Shown here in pieces: positions 42,114 through 51,963 of a DNA stretch of 64,000 bases. The DNA is from JAPOXR01 sp965199765 (GTDB lineage Bacteria; Pseudomonadota; Alphaproteobacteria; Rhodobacterales; Rhodobacteraceae): positions 1,178,001 through 1,242,000 of the forward strand of contig CBDATC010000001.1 of NCBI GenBank assembly GCA_965199765.1, written 5' to 3'. The position numbers and the translations under genes were made by a program. Numbering within the stretch: position 1 is the first letter of the stretch; each line of letters begins with the position of its first letter. Under the pieces are notes generated by a model. It was not told the DNA's origin. It did not search any database and worked only from the letters and a program-made list of their open reading frames with translations.

Positions 42114-43197
42114 TTTATCTCCTGTTTCAACGCGACCGTGTCATTTGTGCGCAGAACTATGCCCGAACCGCGCATCCGGAATTAGCACCCCCGTCGAATT
42201 ATGGCCGCATTGATAAGTTCCCAGAGGTCTTCCGGCGGCGAGGTATAGATTGTGTGAGAGAAAGCGTCAAACACGGCAGTGCCGAATACTGAGTCCGGTC
42301 TTTGAGTGAAATCGCCGCGCTGCGGATCCTTGTTTCCGGCGGATGGCAATGCGCGCCAGTCGATCACAGCGCTTTGGACAAAGCGTACAACTGGATTTTT
42401 TGGCTCGCATGGTCAAACGCAACCATAATGACTTCTTCAATGTCGGTGCTGAGCATCGGTTTTTTTGCGAACGGACTGAAAGGCTCAAACGGCGGCCTTA
42501 TCCGGTGGAAACCCGAAAATTCCGGTTGAAATTGCAGGAAAAAGCGAATTGTTTTGCGTTAACCGTTGCCGCTCTCGACAAACTTGTTTCAATGGCAGTT
42601 TGTGAACAGTTCGTGTTCGTTTGAGCTTCAATTTTACCAAACCGGTCCTACGGTATGGAAGACCCATTTTGTGGGCAGGTCAAATCCTCGGGTTGCAACC
42701 TCTTATCCGGTTTTAAAGCGCGTGATATCACACTATCTAACGCGTATTCGATTTTTCATGGTTTGACTCCGTTTCAGTCAACACAGCTTGGGTCAGATTA
42801 TGAGTCCAAGCTGTTCAATGAAACCAGCACCCTACAAACTTTACGTGGTGGCAGCCAATCACCGAACGAACTTCTTCCGCGCAGCGGGCTCCCACATAAA
42901 CGTTCATTTCCAAGAGAGAATTGTCAGAATAGCACATGATGGAAAACAGACGTTCAGGAAGTGGATAACGATGCCCTGAACAAAACCGATGCGAACGCAA
43001 AAGTTGACTGCGGAAGTTATCTGCAGGAGATGATCGGAGGCAGGACTCGGTCCTCATTCATCGAAATTCCTTGAATTGACATTCCCACAAAAAGAATTGA
43101 GCGTTGAATTGCCGCTTCAAACGATATCGAATGTAATCTTGGGCCTGATGCGGTGAACGGGCTTGGTGTGGCATAACTGGAGAAGAAGAGTGGACCC
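42114..43197. other. Long intergenic region without recognised gene
   Basis: About 1.1 kb between divergent transporter and amidohydrolase genes. Short open frames occur on both strands. A minus-strand frame ending at 42182 reads DAFSHTIYTSPPEDLWELI, which has a protein-like look but no family I recognise. Probably regulatory DNA plus decayed sequence. Confidence 0.4.
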
Positions 43198-44811
43198 ATG
43201 ATTACAGTTTATTCAGCTCGAAAAATCATCACGATGGACCCCAATGTAGGGGAAGCCACGCATGTCGCAGTACGCAAAGGCTGTATTCTTGCCGTCGGCG
43301 GACCTGATTGTGCCGATGGATGGGGCGAGTCAAAGCTTGACGACCGGTTTTCTGATAAAGTCCTGATGCCGGGGCTTATCGAAGCCCATGCTCATGTCAT
43401 GGCGGGCGGTGTTTGGCGGTTCTGCTATCTCGGTCATTTTGAACGCAAAGACCCAGACGGCAACAACTGGCCGGGAGTTGCGAAGTACGACCGGATTTTG
43501 GAAAGGCTGCGCACTGCGGCTTCAAACACAACCGGGCCGATCGTCGGCTGGGGATTTGATCCAAGTTTCGTAGAAGGTCCGAGGATGGACAGGCATTTCC
43601 TGGATCGGGTATCGAGCGAACGGCCTGTCGTTGTTCTGCACTCGAATTTCCATGTCCTTACTGCCAACACCGCTGCCTTGGAAGGCGCGCAGATGCATAA
43701 GCACAGCAACACAGAGGGTGTGCGCCGTGCAGATGACGGCACACTCAGCGGCGAACTGCAAGAGTTTGCCGCGATGGATCCGGTTGTGAAATTCGCCAAA
43801 ATCGAATTTTCGAATCTCGCCGATGAGGCATCTGTTAAAGCTTATGGGCAACTCGCAAGGAGTTGTGGCGTAACGACCATTGCCGACTTGAACTCGGATC
43901 TTTTCGAGAGAGAAGTCCAGATGCTCAAACAAGTGACATCGAATCCCAATTTTCCGATTCGATATGCTCCGATTATGGCAGCGACTTCGCTTGACCCGCA
44001 CGATGCCGCCGCCCGTGCTGTCGCTTTGCGGGAGCATTCGTCCCCGAAGTTATGGCTGGGATCAGCGAAACTATTCACAGACGGCACGATTCAAGGACGC
44101 ACCGCGAAGCTGAAGCCTCCCGGTTATCTGACCGGTGAAGATCAGGGGATTTGGAACATGGATTTGGAAGCGTTCCGAGAATCCGTGCATGTGCTGAATG
44201 CCGCGGGGGTCAAGATCCACATTCACGCCAACGGAGACGAGGCAACGGAACAGTCGATCAAGGCGTTCGAGCTGGCAATGCTGGAATCTCCCAATCCAGA
44301 TCTTCGGCATACGCTGGAACATGCGCAGCTGGCGGGACCTGATCAATTCAAGCGCATGAAAGCGCTCGGTCTCACAGTCAATCTATTCGCCAACCATGTT
44401 CACTATTTTGGCGACATTCATTGGACTTCTTCGCTGGGTCCGGACCGTTCGCGCAGGATGGATGCCTGTGCGGATGCTTGGAGAATATTCGATGGTGAAT
44501 TCGCGATTCATTCGGATGCGCCGGTTACACCGCTCGCACCGATGAAGACGGCTTGGTGTGCGGTCAACCGATTAACGGCGAGCGGTCGTCAGTTGGGTCA
44601 TTCGCAAAAGATATCTGTAGCGCAGGCCCTTCGATGCATCACGCTTGGCGCGGCGCATGTTCTAAAGATGGACGGATATACAGGTTCAATACAATGTGGA
44701 AAATTCGCGGATTTCTGTGTTCTCGAGGATGATCCTTTAGCTGTTGGCGAGACTGACTTTGCGGATATTCCCATTTGCGCAACGGTGCTTGATGGCGAGG
44801 TTACAGAATGA
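43198..44811 (+). CDS. Amidohydrolase family 3 protein (YtcJ-like)
   Basis: A 537-residue metal-dependent hydrolase. MPGLIEAHAHVMAGG supplies the first HxH metal pair; GVKIHIHANGDEATEQSIKA and LRHTLEHAQLAGPDQF supply the later histidines; AIHSDAPVTPLAPMKTAWCA holds the catalytic Asp. The long mid-domain insertion is typical of the YtcJ group, whose substrates are mostly unknown (amides, N-acyl compounds). It is coupled to the MlrC-family gene by ATGA. Confidence 0.9.
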   Translation: MITVYSARKIITMDPNVGEATHVAVRKGCILAVGGPDCADGWGESKLDDRFSDKVLMPGLIEAHAHVMAGGVWRFCYLGHFERKDPDGNNWPGVAKYDRILERLRTAASNTTGPIVGWGFDPSFVEGPRMDRHFLDRVSSERPVVVLHSNFHVLTANTAALEGAQMHKHSNTEGVRRADDGTLSGELQEFAAMDPVVKFAKIEFSNLADEASVKAYGQLARSCGVTTIADLNSDLFEREVQMLKQVTSNPNFPIRYAPIMAATSLDPHDAAARAVALREHSSPKLWLGSAKLFTDGTIQGRTAKLKPPGYLTGEDQGIWNMDLEAFRESVHVLNAAGVKIHIHANGDEATEQSIKAFELAMLESPNPDLRHTLEHAQLAGPDQFKRMKALGLTVNLFANHVHYFGDIHWTSSLGPDRSRRMDACADAWRIFDGEFAIHSDAPVTPLAPMKTAWCAVNRLTASGRQLGHSQKISVAQALRCITLGAAHVLKMDGYTGSIQCGKFADFCVLEDDPLAVGETDFADIPICATVLDGEVTE

Positions 44812-46253
44812 CCAGAATTGCTGTGGCGGGATTTCAGCATGAAACCAACACGTTTTCTCCTGTGCCGACGCGGCATGAAGATTTCGCCAGAGGTGGCGCC
44901 TGGCCAGCTCTCACGCGGGGCGAAGAGCTGCGCGAGCGGTTCAAAGGACTGAATCTGCCGCTTGCTGGATTCATGGATGCTTGCCGATATGAAACGGTTC
45001 CTATTCTTTGGACGAGCGCAGAACCGGGCGGTTATGTTGAAGACAATGCGTTCGACCGTATTTGCGGAGACATTATTTCAGGCATAGCCGATGCAAAGGC
45101 GGACGCGGTCTATCTGGATTTGCACGGCGCAATGGTAACGCGCAGCCATGAAGACGGCGAGGCCGAGATATTGCGGAGGGTGCGGAAGAAAGTTGGACCG
45201 GATTTCCCGATTGCGGTCAGTCTGGACCTTCATGGAAATCTCAGCCGAGATTTTTTCGAACAGGCGACTGTCGTCGCAATTTACCGCACGTATCCACATA
45301 TTGATATTGCGGATACCGGTCGGCGTGCTGCGGAGCTTTTGGACAGAGCAATGTCGAAGAAGCTTTTTGGCGCCTTTCGGCAGCTCGATTTTTTGATTCC
45401 GATCACGGCTCAGTCGACGTTTCACAGTCCGGCAAGGGAAATTTATGGCATGCTTAATTCCGTTCCCGCTGTATCGGCGGATTTTTGTATGGGATTCCCT
45501 CCGTCTGATGTGTCGTGCTGCTCGCCGACGATTTTTTCTTACGCCGAAAATCAAAGCGAGGCTGAAAGCGCGGCAGAAGAGATGCAAAGCTTCATCTACG
45601 AGTCGGAGCCCAAGTTCAATTCGCGGCTGGTCAGCGCCGATGCGGCGGTTCAAGCCGCTCTAAAGTCGGCAGGGGGAACGGTTGTCATTGCCGATGCGCA
45701 AGACAATCCGGGTGCTGGCGGAACCGGGGAAACCACCGGTTTGCTCAAGGCTTTGCTTGATGCGGGCGCGCCGGATGCCGTTATGTCGATGATTTTTGAT
45801 CCAGAAGCAGCTCTTGCCGCCCATCAGGCCGGCATCGGAAGCGAAATCCAGATTGAAATCGGCGGGAAATTTTCAGAGTTTTCGACACCGGTTCCGGCAA
45901 CCGTTAGGGTCGCGGCATTATCCGATGGCGTGTTTAAGTTCTCAGGACCAATGTATGGCGGAGCAACCGCCAATATCGGGCCGGTTGCGCGGCTTCAGAT
46001 TATCGGCACGGGTGTTTCGGTTGTTGTCGGCAGCCGCAGATCACAGAATGCCGATAAAGAGATGTTTCGCACTGCTGGGATAGAGCCGTCGGAGCATCGG
46101 ATTGTTTGTGTGAAAAGTTCGGTTCATTTTCTTGGCGATTATCAGCCGATTGCGTCACAGGTTTTGTTTGCGGAAGCGCCGGGAGCCAATGTGTGTCGGC
46201 TTGACAGGATCAATTACAGGCGTCTGCGAAAAGGTGTGAGGCGGTTGGCATGA
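44808..46253 (+). CDS. MlrC-family (M81) metallopeptidase
   Basis: A 481-residue protein of the MlrC/DUF1485 family. It starts RIAVAGFQHETNTFSPVPT, the hallmark, and has EPGGYV, VYLDLHGAMVTRSHEDGE and AVSLDLHGNLS (likely zinc ligands Asp/His). The C-terminal MlrC domain includes ADAQDNPGAGGTGETTGLLK. The founding member cleaves linear microcystin fragments, but most homologues belong to microbes that never meet microcystin; the natural substrate is probably a peptide or amide imported by the Dpp-type system. Four-base overlap with the preceding amidohydrolase gene. Confidence 0.92.
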   Translation: MTRIAVAGFQHETNTFSPVPTRHEDFARGGAWPALTRGEELRERFKGLNLPLAGFMDACRYETVPILWTSAEPGGYVEDNAFDRICGDIISGIADAKADAVYLDLHGAMVTRSHEDGEAEILRRVRKKVGPDFPIAVSLDLHGNLSRDFFEQATVVAIYRTYPHIDIADTGRRAAELLDRAMSKKLFGAFRQLDFLIPITAQSTFHSPAREIYGMLNSVPAVSADFCMGFPPSDVSCCSPTIFSYAENQSEAESAAEEMQSFIYESEPKFNSRLVSADAAVQAALKSAGGTVVIADAQDNPGAGGTGETTGLLKALLDAGAPDAVMSMIFDPEAALAAHQAGIGSEIQIEIGGKFSEFSTPVPATVRVAALSDGVFKFSGPMYGGATANIGPVARLQIIGTGVSVVVGSRRSQNADKEMFRTAGIEPSEHRIVCVKSSVHFLGDYQPIASQVLFAEAPGANVCRLDRINYRRLRKGVRRLA

Positions 46254-46727
46254 TGCTGGGCGCTGACACCAATGCGTCCCCGGCCTTCAGACGAACCGCC
46301 CTTTGAGATTCGGTTAGCGGCGCAGGATGGATCCGGCTTTAGAGTTCGATTTGCTTTCATACCGCGCAGCGTTGACCGCTGCGGAAAAGGCTTATGATAC
46401 GACATTAAATTCAACAACCCGCCAGGCCGGTTGTTTGCAGGTTCGATTCTGGACCAACACAGCCGCGTCAGCGCGGTTTTTGAGTTGACTGTTGAGGCTT
46501 CGAAAGTTTTCTGAAACCAGGGTGGAATGAGCGATGTTTCCGCTTAATGGGGCATGCACAAAACGGTCGCATTGCCCGCTGAGGTCCGAGAAACAAGAAG
46601 CCTCGTATTTTAAGGCGGGGAGCAACCGTTCCAAAATGGCACATCACAAACGGCATCAATGTTGGTTTGTGGTTTCTTCAGGATTCGATCTATAGGCAGT
46701 ATCAACGCCAACATTTAGGGGAATTCA
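46254..46727. other. Intergenic region with no recognised gene
   Basis: 474 bp containing the terminator below and a second hairpin, ACAACC / GGTTGT at 46414-46434. No coding signature was found on either strand. Confidence 0.4.
46462..46481 (+). terminator. Rho-independent terminator downstream of the MlrC-family gene
   Basis: CCGCG (46463-46467), loop TCAG, CGCGG (46472-46476), followed by five T residues. It is 210 bp beyond the stop codon, on the same strand. Confidence 0.6.
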
Positions 46728-47654
46728 ATGACGATTTGCGTCCTTGTGCCATTCAACGATGCTCAGAAAGCGCGGCTGCGCACCGCTTTGCATCCGCATG
46801 ATGTGCGCTTTTGCGCGATTAACACAGATTGTTGCCCGTCAGCGGAACAATTCTCGGAATGTGAGATTGTATTCGGCAGCCCGCCCCCGGAATTGGCAAT
46901 GCGACTGGAGTCGCTTCGATGGCTGCAGCTTGACTCAACAGGATTTAATGAACACGCGGAAGCAGGTTGGCCCGAAACTCGGCCGAAAATCACCCGGCTG
47001 GAGGGGTTTTACGCCGACCCCGTTGCAGAGACCTGTCTCGCAGCCTTGCTGAGTCTTCTGCGCGGTGTCTATCACTGTGAAAACCTGCGGGTGAAAAAGG
47101 AATGGCAGGGAGACTGCTTGCGGCCAACGCTGAGTCTGCTCTCGGATGCATCAGTTGTTTTGTTTGGGTTTGGTCCAATCAATCAAAGGCTTGCAGAGTT
47201 TCTTGCTCCATTTCGATGCAATGTGACGAAGTTTGGCAGTGATTGGACTCCCGAGACGTTGGATTCGTGCCTGCGCACGGCTGATGCTGTTGTCTGCAAT
47301 GTCCCGGGAACATCTGAGACCAGTGGTTTATTTGACCGCAGCCGGTTAGCTCTGCTCAAAAAATCCGCTGTTTTTGTGAATGCCGGACGCGGAACGCTTG
47401 TGGATGAGCCCGCATTGATCAAAATGCTCAGATCAGGCGACTTGGCGGCAGCCGCGCTGGATGTAACGGCCGAGGAGCCCATTCCAAGCGATCACCCGCT
47501 TTGGGAGTGCCCAAATTTGGTGCTCACGCAGCACAGCGCAGGAGGCAGCAAGTGTGAAAACGACCGGAAGATCGATTATTTTCTGGCCAATTTTGAGAGA
47601 TATCAGAAGTCGCTTCCGCTGCAAGGCGCAGTCAATTTAGAACGAGGGTATTAA
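46728..47654 (+). CDS. D-isomer-specific 2-hydroxyacid dehydrogenase
   Basis: A 308-residue NAD(P)-dependent dehydrogenase. VVLFGFGPINQRLAEFL is the cofactor loop, in which the usual last Gly is replaced (GFGPIN). Catalytic residues are Arg in VNAGRGTLVDEPAL, Glu in DVTAEEPIPSDHPL and His in VLTQHSAGGS. Length and order match the family. Start ATG 46728 follows AGGGGAA. Likely oxidises or reduces a 2-keto acid from the neighbouring catabolic genes; no operon partner follows, since an IS begins 225 bp later. Confidence 0.9.
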   Translation: MTICVLVPFNDAQKARLRTALHPHDVRFCAINTDCCPSAEQFSECEIVFGSPPPELAMRLESLRWLQLDSTGFNEHAEAGWPETRPKITRLEGFYADPVAETCLAALLSLLRGVYHCENLRVKKEWQGDCLRPTLSLLSDASVVLFGFGPINQRLAEFLAPFRCNVTKFGSDWTPETLDSCLRTADAVVCNVPGTSETSGLFDRSRLALLKKSAVFVNAGRGTLVDEPALIKMLRSGDLAAAALDVTAEEPIPSDHPLWECPNLVLTQHSAGGSKCENDRKIDYFLANFERYQKSLPLQGAVNLERGY

Positions 47655-47878
47655 TCAAGGAATTGACTTCGATCAGTGCAGATGTAGGTCTTTGCTGACG
47701 TGGTGCTGATCTAGTGTCTGCCGGAAAAATCGATTCGACCGTTTAAAGCCTTACCGTGCATAGAATTTTCTGTTGTTTGTGATTGCGGAGATTCGTAAGA
47801 TATGGCGGAAAAGCGGAAGATTCGCCCAGATATTGTGTCGAAAAGGCGAATCTCCAAATTAGTGCCAGTTTAAAAACC

Positions 47879-49309
47879 CCCTGATTCTGCATTTTGGAAC
47901 AGTTCAACGGCGGTTGACGGAGACCGGATGCGGCGGTTTTCGGGTCTCCGCGGCTGGATTTCCGGCTGATTTCCGACATTTTGACGGGTCTGCCGGCGGT
48001 TTTCATGCGCTGAGGCGGATTCCGCGCACACCTGTCCTGTGGCCCGAATGGGCGGCGGTGATTTCCGCTGCGGAGGGGAGAGCCGTCAGGCCGGAAGCGG
48101 CGGCGGGCCCCGGCCTTTGCACCGCCAGGCGTTGATCGTGGTTCCGATTTTCTGGATGTTGGCGGCGCAGACGGCAAGGCCGGTCATGCGGGCGAAGCCG
48201 TCCGCGCCGTAGGACAGGACCCGGTCCAGGCCTTTATGCTCCAGTTCGTTGATCGCGGATTCGACCGCGGAATGGGCCCGTCGCGCTTCGGCATAGCCGG
48301 GGGCGGCTTCCCGCTCCCGGTCCGCTTTGCCGCGGCGGCCTTTTTTGTTCATCACCGGCATTTCGGCGATATCGCCAAGGGCCGCCAGGATGCCGGGCGA
48401 CCAATACCCTTTGTCCAGGCTGAAGACGCCGATCCGCCCGAACTGCGCGCTGATCCGTTCGGCCAGAGGAATGATGCTTTCCCGGTCGCCGCCGGTCCAC
48501 TGGATCTCCCAGTCCAGCTTGTAGCCCAGCCGGTCCACCGCGATGGAGACCGGCACGCCGAGTTCGACCGGCCGACCGGCCTTGCCCTTCGATATCCACC
48601 TCGTGTGCGGCTCGTGCACCGAGAAGATCTTATCCCCGTGCGGAACCATGTCTCCGTCGATCAGGCGGGTGCGGACATGGCCCGCATCGTTATAGATCTT
48701 CTTCTTTCATTAGGCGTCGATCAGGCGGGTGCGGACATGGCCCGAAAGCTTAGCCGCCATAGCGCAGTATCTCCTGATCGCCCCGACAGCCGGCCGCTCG
48801 GCGGCCAAAACCGGTTCCGGCAGATCAAGAAGAGTCTCCCTCACCCTCTTGATCAGCGAAGCGGACTGCTCCAGCAGGTCCCGGACCTGCGCGGAGCTGT
48901 CAACGCTTGTCCGGCGGAGCCGCCGCGCCAGCCGGCTGGAGCGATTCCCGAGCTTGGCCTTCAGATGCTTGTGCTGCCGCCAGTCTTTGATGTTCCTGCG
49001 GGCGCACAGCCTGCCGGTCTCGCGCACCGCGCAGCCCACCGCTTCGGAAAGCAGACGGTGGTCGACCGGATGTTCGACATCGGTCTCCACAATAAACCAA
49101 TCCGCCTTCACATCGACCGGACCGCTGCGCTTCACGATCTTGCGACCGAGCTGCATGATTTTCCTGTTGACGTACCGAAGCGTCTCCCCGTCGGGCGGCT
49201 CCGTCGGAATGTCCGGATTCACCCAGAAATCCAGCCGCGTAAACCGGAAAACCACCGCGTCCAGTCTTCGTCTCTCGCCACCGAACTTTTCCAGATTGCA
49301 GAATCAGGG
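47879..49309 (-). mobile_element. Broken ISNCY-like insertion sequence with ~110-bp terminal inverted repeats
   Basis: The ends begin CCCTGATTCTGCA (47879 inward) and, reverse-complemented, CCCTGATTCTGCA (49309 inward). Similarity continues inward for about 110 bp; both ends share GGCTGGATTTC further in. The transposase is on the minus strand and is defective. No clear target duplication was seen. Confidence 0.75.
48086..49255 (-). pseudogene. ISNCY-family DDE transposase, truncated and interrupted
   Basis: Two open segments in the same frame (49255-48710 and 48649-48086). The first carries VKADWFIVETDVEHPVDHRL, with the catalytic Asp, and the LCARRNIKDWRQHKHLKAKL helix. The second has DKIFSVHEPHTRWISKGKAG, FSLDKGYWSPGILAALGD (second Asp) and AVESAINELEHKGLDRVLSY (catalytic Glu). 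Between them lie consecutive in-frame stops TAA TGA (48707-48712), beside 30-bp direct repeats at 48655-48684 and 48715-48744. The usual N-terminal DUF772 domain is missing: the first residues of the frame lie inside the terminal inverted repeat. It cannot make a normal transposase. Confidence 0.8.
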
Positions 49310-49718
49310 AATTTCTACTGAAACGGCCTAAGGGAACATCGAGGCGCGGGATCATCACATCGCCGTTGCTTCCATTCAGTCATCGAGCGCAGTTTCTTCT
49401 CGCGACCGATGAGCAGCAAGGCTGAACACAGCGGCAGGAACGCATGCTGTGGTCACATGATCATTGCGTGGACCGGATACATACGGTTTTACTTCCTCAG
49501 TTCGCCAAGGATGCTTGTTTTCAATTTCGTCTCCTGCATGACCATGCCTTCACTTGCTTTGTCAGCCCGTCCCTTTCGTGACTTGTGGTGTCGGAGTCGG
49601 TCGGGATGCGTCCTCCTATGGTGCTCTTATGAACCTTTTTGACAAGTGATTTTCTTGCACGAAGCCGCATACCGGGACATTCACTTGATTATGCCGTGTC
49701 AAAAAAACAAAGGACACA
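49310..49718. other. Inter-IS region with no recognised gene
   Basis: About 410 bp between two insertion sequences; no coding signature on either strand. Its last four bases (ACAG) are the left target duplication of the next element. Confidence 0.4.
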
Positions 49719-51223
49719 GGAGCCTCTTGCAAAATTGGGCCGCGCACCTGGTGTTCTGCGAAAAAACGCTGAAATCGAGGGGTGCGGGGTTGTAAGGAAT
49801 CGGCCATCCGCGGTATCTTGCAACCAGTAAAACCACAAAATAACGGAGGTGTGGCCGATGTCCCTGCAAGAGAGTATAAATGATCGCTGGGGATTTTTTC
49901 AAGCGGAACTTTTTCCTTTTCTCGGCGAAGAGGCCGGTCCGCTCTGCGACAGCCATGAGCAGCTCGTCATAGCGATCGAGTATTCCAGACTGGAGCATCA
50001 GATCCGGTTCACCGGCCGCAGGCCCGGCCGGCCGCGGGAAAGCCGGTTGAGGCTGGCCCGCGCATTTCTTGCCAAGGCGGTGTGCGGTCTGCCCACAACC
50101 CGGTCTCTGATCGATCGTCTGCATTGCGACCGGGTGCTGCGGCAGCTGTGCGGCTGGCTTCGCCGCGGCGAAGTTCCCTCCGAAGCGACGTTTTCGCGGG
50201 CTTTCGCGGAGTTCGCCGGGGAAGGCCTGACGGAGCGCGTTCACGATGCTCTTGTGAAACGGATGTTTGACAATCATCTCGCCGGTCATCTGTCCCGGGA
50301 CTCGACGGCGGTCGAGGCCCGCGGGAAAGCGGTTCCGAAGCCGGGCCGGAAGGCCGGGGCGAAACGCCGCCCGGGCCGTCCGCGCAAAGGAGAGGAAGTG
50401 AAAAAGCCGCTCACCCGCCTGCAGCGTCAGCCAAGGATGACGCTGGAAGAGATGATCGGGGATCTGCCCTCGGCCTGCGACTTCGGCGTCAAGAAGGACA
50501 GCAGGGGCCGCCGCGGTTTCTGGAAGGGATACAAGCTCCATGCCGATGTCGCCGACGGCGGCATTCCGGTCAGCTGCCTTCTCACATCGGCCTCGCTGCA
50601 TGACAGCCAGGCGGCTCTGCCCCTGGCGGCGATGTCGGCCGAACGGGCCGACAGTCTCTGCGATCTCATGGACAGCGCTTATGACGCCGATGAAATCCGC
50701 GCAAGCTCTCTCCGCCTCGGCCATGTTCCCCTGATCGAGCCGAACCCGCGCCGGAACCGGGAGCTCAAGGCGGAGCTTCACAGCAGCCGGCGCGCCGACC
50801 GCGCCGCGCGTCATGTGCCGGCCGAAACGGCGCGCATGCGGGAACGCTCGACGGTGGAGCGTTTCTTCGGCCGCCTCAAGGACCAGTTCGGGGCCAAGCA
50901 TGTCCGGGTGCGCGGCAATAAGAAAGTGTTCTGTCATCTGATGTTCGGCGTGATCGCCCTGCTGACCGATCAGATGATGCGCATGAACATCTGAACCGGC
51001 TTCAATCCCTTATCACCGCCCCCGGAGAGCTTCCCGTCTCAGGAAGGCGCTCCCGCTCGCCTTGAAAAAAGCCGGAAGCCGGAAAAAAGGGCCAAACCGG
51101 CTCCAGCACGGCGAATCAGGACGAATCCCGACCCTCCAAGCCCGTGATCAGGGCCGGGCGGCGACCGTCAGCCGGACCGGAGCTCCAAAAGCCGGCATCA
51201 TCGAGGAATTTTGCAAAAACCTC
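49719..51223 (+). mobile_element. Intact IS5-type insertion sequence with 4-bp target duplication
   Basis: About 1.5 kb. Left end GAGCCTCTTGCAAAATT; right end, reverse-complemented, GAGGTTTTTGCAAAATT. Both flanks are ACAG (49715-49718 and 51224-51227), consistent with a 4-bp duplication. One full transposase gene inside. The intact state implies recent insertion. Confidence 0.8.
49858..50994 (+). CDS. IS4/IS5-superfamily DDE transposase
   Basis: A 378-residue transposase. The N-terminal DUF772-like part contains EVPSEATFSRAFAEFA. DDE residues: Asp in HLSRDSTAVEARGKA, Asp in DLMDSAYDADEI, Glu in RERSTVERFFGRLKDQFG. A basic linker (KPGRKAGAKRRPGRPRKGEE) lies between. ATG 49858 has GGAGG eight bases upstream. 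GC content looks higher than the neighbouring genes, in line with foreign origin. It appears uninterrupted. Confidence 0.9.
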   Translation: MSLQESINDRWGFFQAELFPFLGEEAGPLCDSHEQLVIAIEYSRLEHQIRFTGRRPGRPRESRLRLARAFLAKAVCGLPTTRSLIDRLHCDRVLRQLCGWLRRGEVPSEATFSRAFAEFAGEGLTERVHDALVKRMFDNHLAGHLSRDSTAVEARGKAVPKPGRKAGAKRRPGRPRKGEEVKKPLTRLQRQPRMTLEEMIGDLPSACDFGVKKDSRGRRGFWKGYKLHADVADGGIPVSCLLTSASLHDSQAALPLAAMSAERADSLCDLMDSAYDADEIRASSLRLGHVPLIEPNPRRNRELKAELHSSRRADRAARHVPAETARMRERSTVERFFGRLKDQFGAKHVRVRGNKKVFCHLMFGVIALLTDQMMRMNI

Positions 51224-51227
51224 ACAG

Positions 51228-51963
51228 ATTAACGCTTTATTTTATTTTTTTAGTTAGTTTGTTTCATGCGATGTCCAGAACACAAAAACCGCTGCAGTGC
51301 CCTGGCTCAGAACTGGGGGTCAGCGCGAAACGTGTGCTCAAGATCGTCCACCACTCGGCGATCCATCAGAATTTCCTCAGCTTGATCCAGAGCCCGCTGC
51401 GAAGGCATCCGCGCGGTGTCAAGGACATGGGATTTAACCGGGATGGATTTGCTATTAGAAAATGCTGTTCACGTCTCTATCGTCCTATTTTTATTCTTGG
51501 ACCACCTTCGCGGGCCCCAATCAAACCTTCAAGCACACAAATCCCGTTTGCCAGCCGGGGCGCTAAAACGTTCATTTGCGGGAAAAATGTGCGATTGCAT
51601 TTCGCTGCACGGAAGCGCTGGGTTCATGGATGAACCTGAAATCAGGCAAAAATTCCGTTGAAAATCCAGCGGTTGAAAAAAGAGAAACGAAGCCATGCTG
51701 GAACTGCACCCAGGGAAATAGAGCATTTGCCGCGCACCTGTGATTCTCTGTCGCTTCATGCCAATTTGTCCATGGTTCTGTCGGTCGCGACGGCATCAAA
51801 CGACACAAGACCGACATGTCTTTGTTGCAGAATTGTCACAACAGAAAGGGTGTTTTTAAGGTTCTTGATCGAATCAAATGAATTAAATTTCATATGCCAA
51901 GTTCCAATAGCGACGAAGATCGATTGGGTGAATCAAGACAGGAGGGCAAGGAGCTAATGGCAG
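51228..51963. other. Region upstream of the giant adhesin gene, no recognised gene
   Basis: About 735 bp. The first part (51272-51420), read on the minus strand, gives ARMPSQRALDQAEEILMDRR, which looks like genuine coding sequence but breaks off, so it may be a gene remnant truncated by the IS. The rest is AT-rich and probably holds the promoter of the adhesin gene. A strong AAGGAG lies at 51948-51953. Confidence 0.4.

Noticed and set aside
46436..46455. GGTTCGATTC followed by GACCA, resembling a tRNA T-arm and CCA end
   Set aside because: The flanking bases cannot form the 5-bp T stem and no acceptor, D or anticodon arms are found upstream.
48236..49321. 361-codon plus-strand open frame opposite the ISNCY-like transposase
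   Set aside because: GC-rich antisense frame; the minus strand carries clear DDE transposase motifs.
49699..50937. 412-codon minus-strand open frame opposite the IS5-type transposase
   Set aside because: Shadow of a GC-rich gene; no family motifs, while the plus strand has a full transposase with ribosome site.
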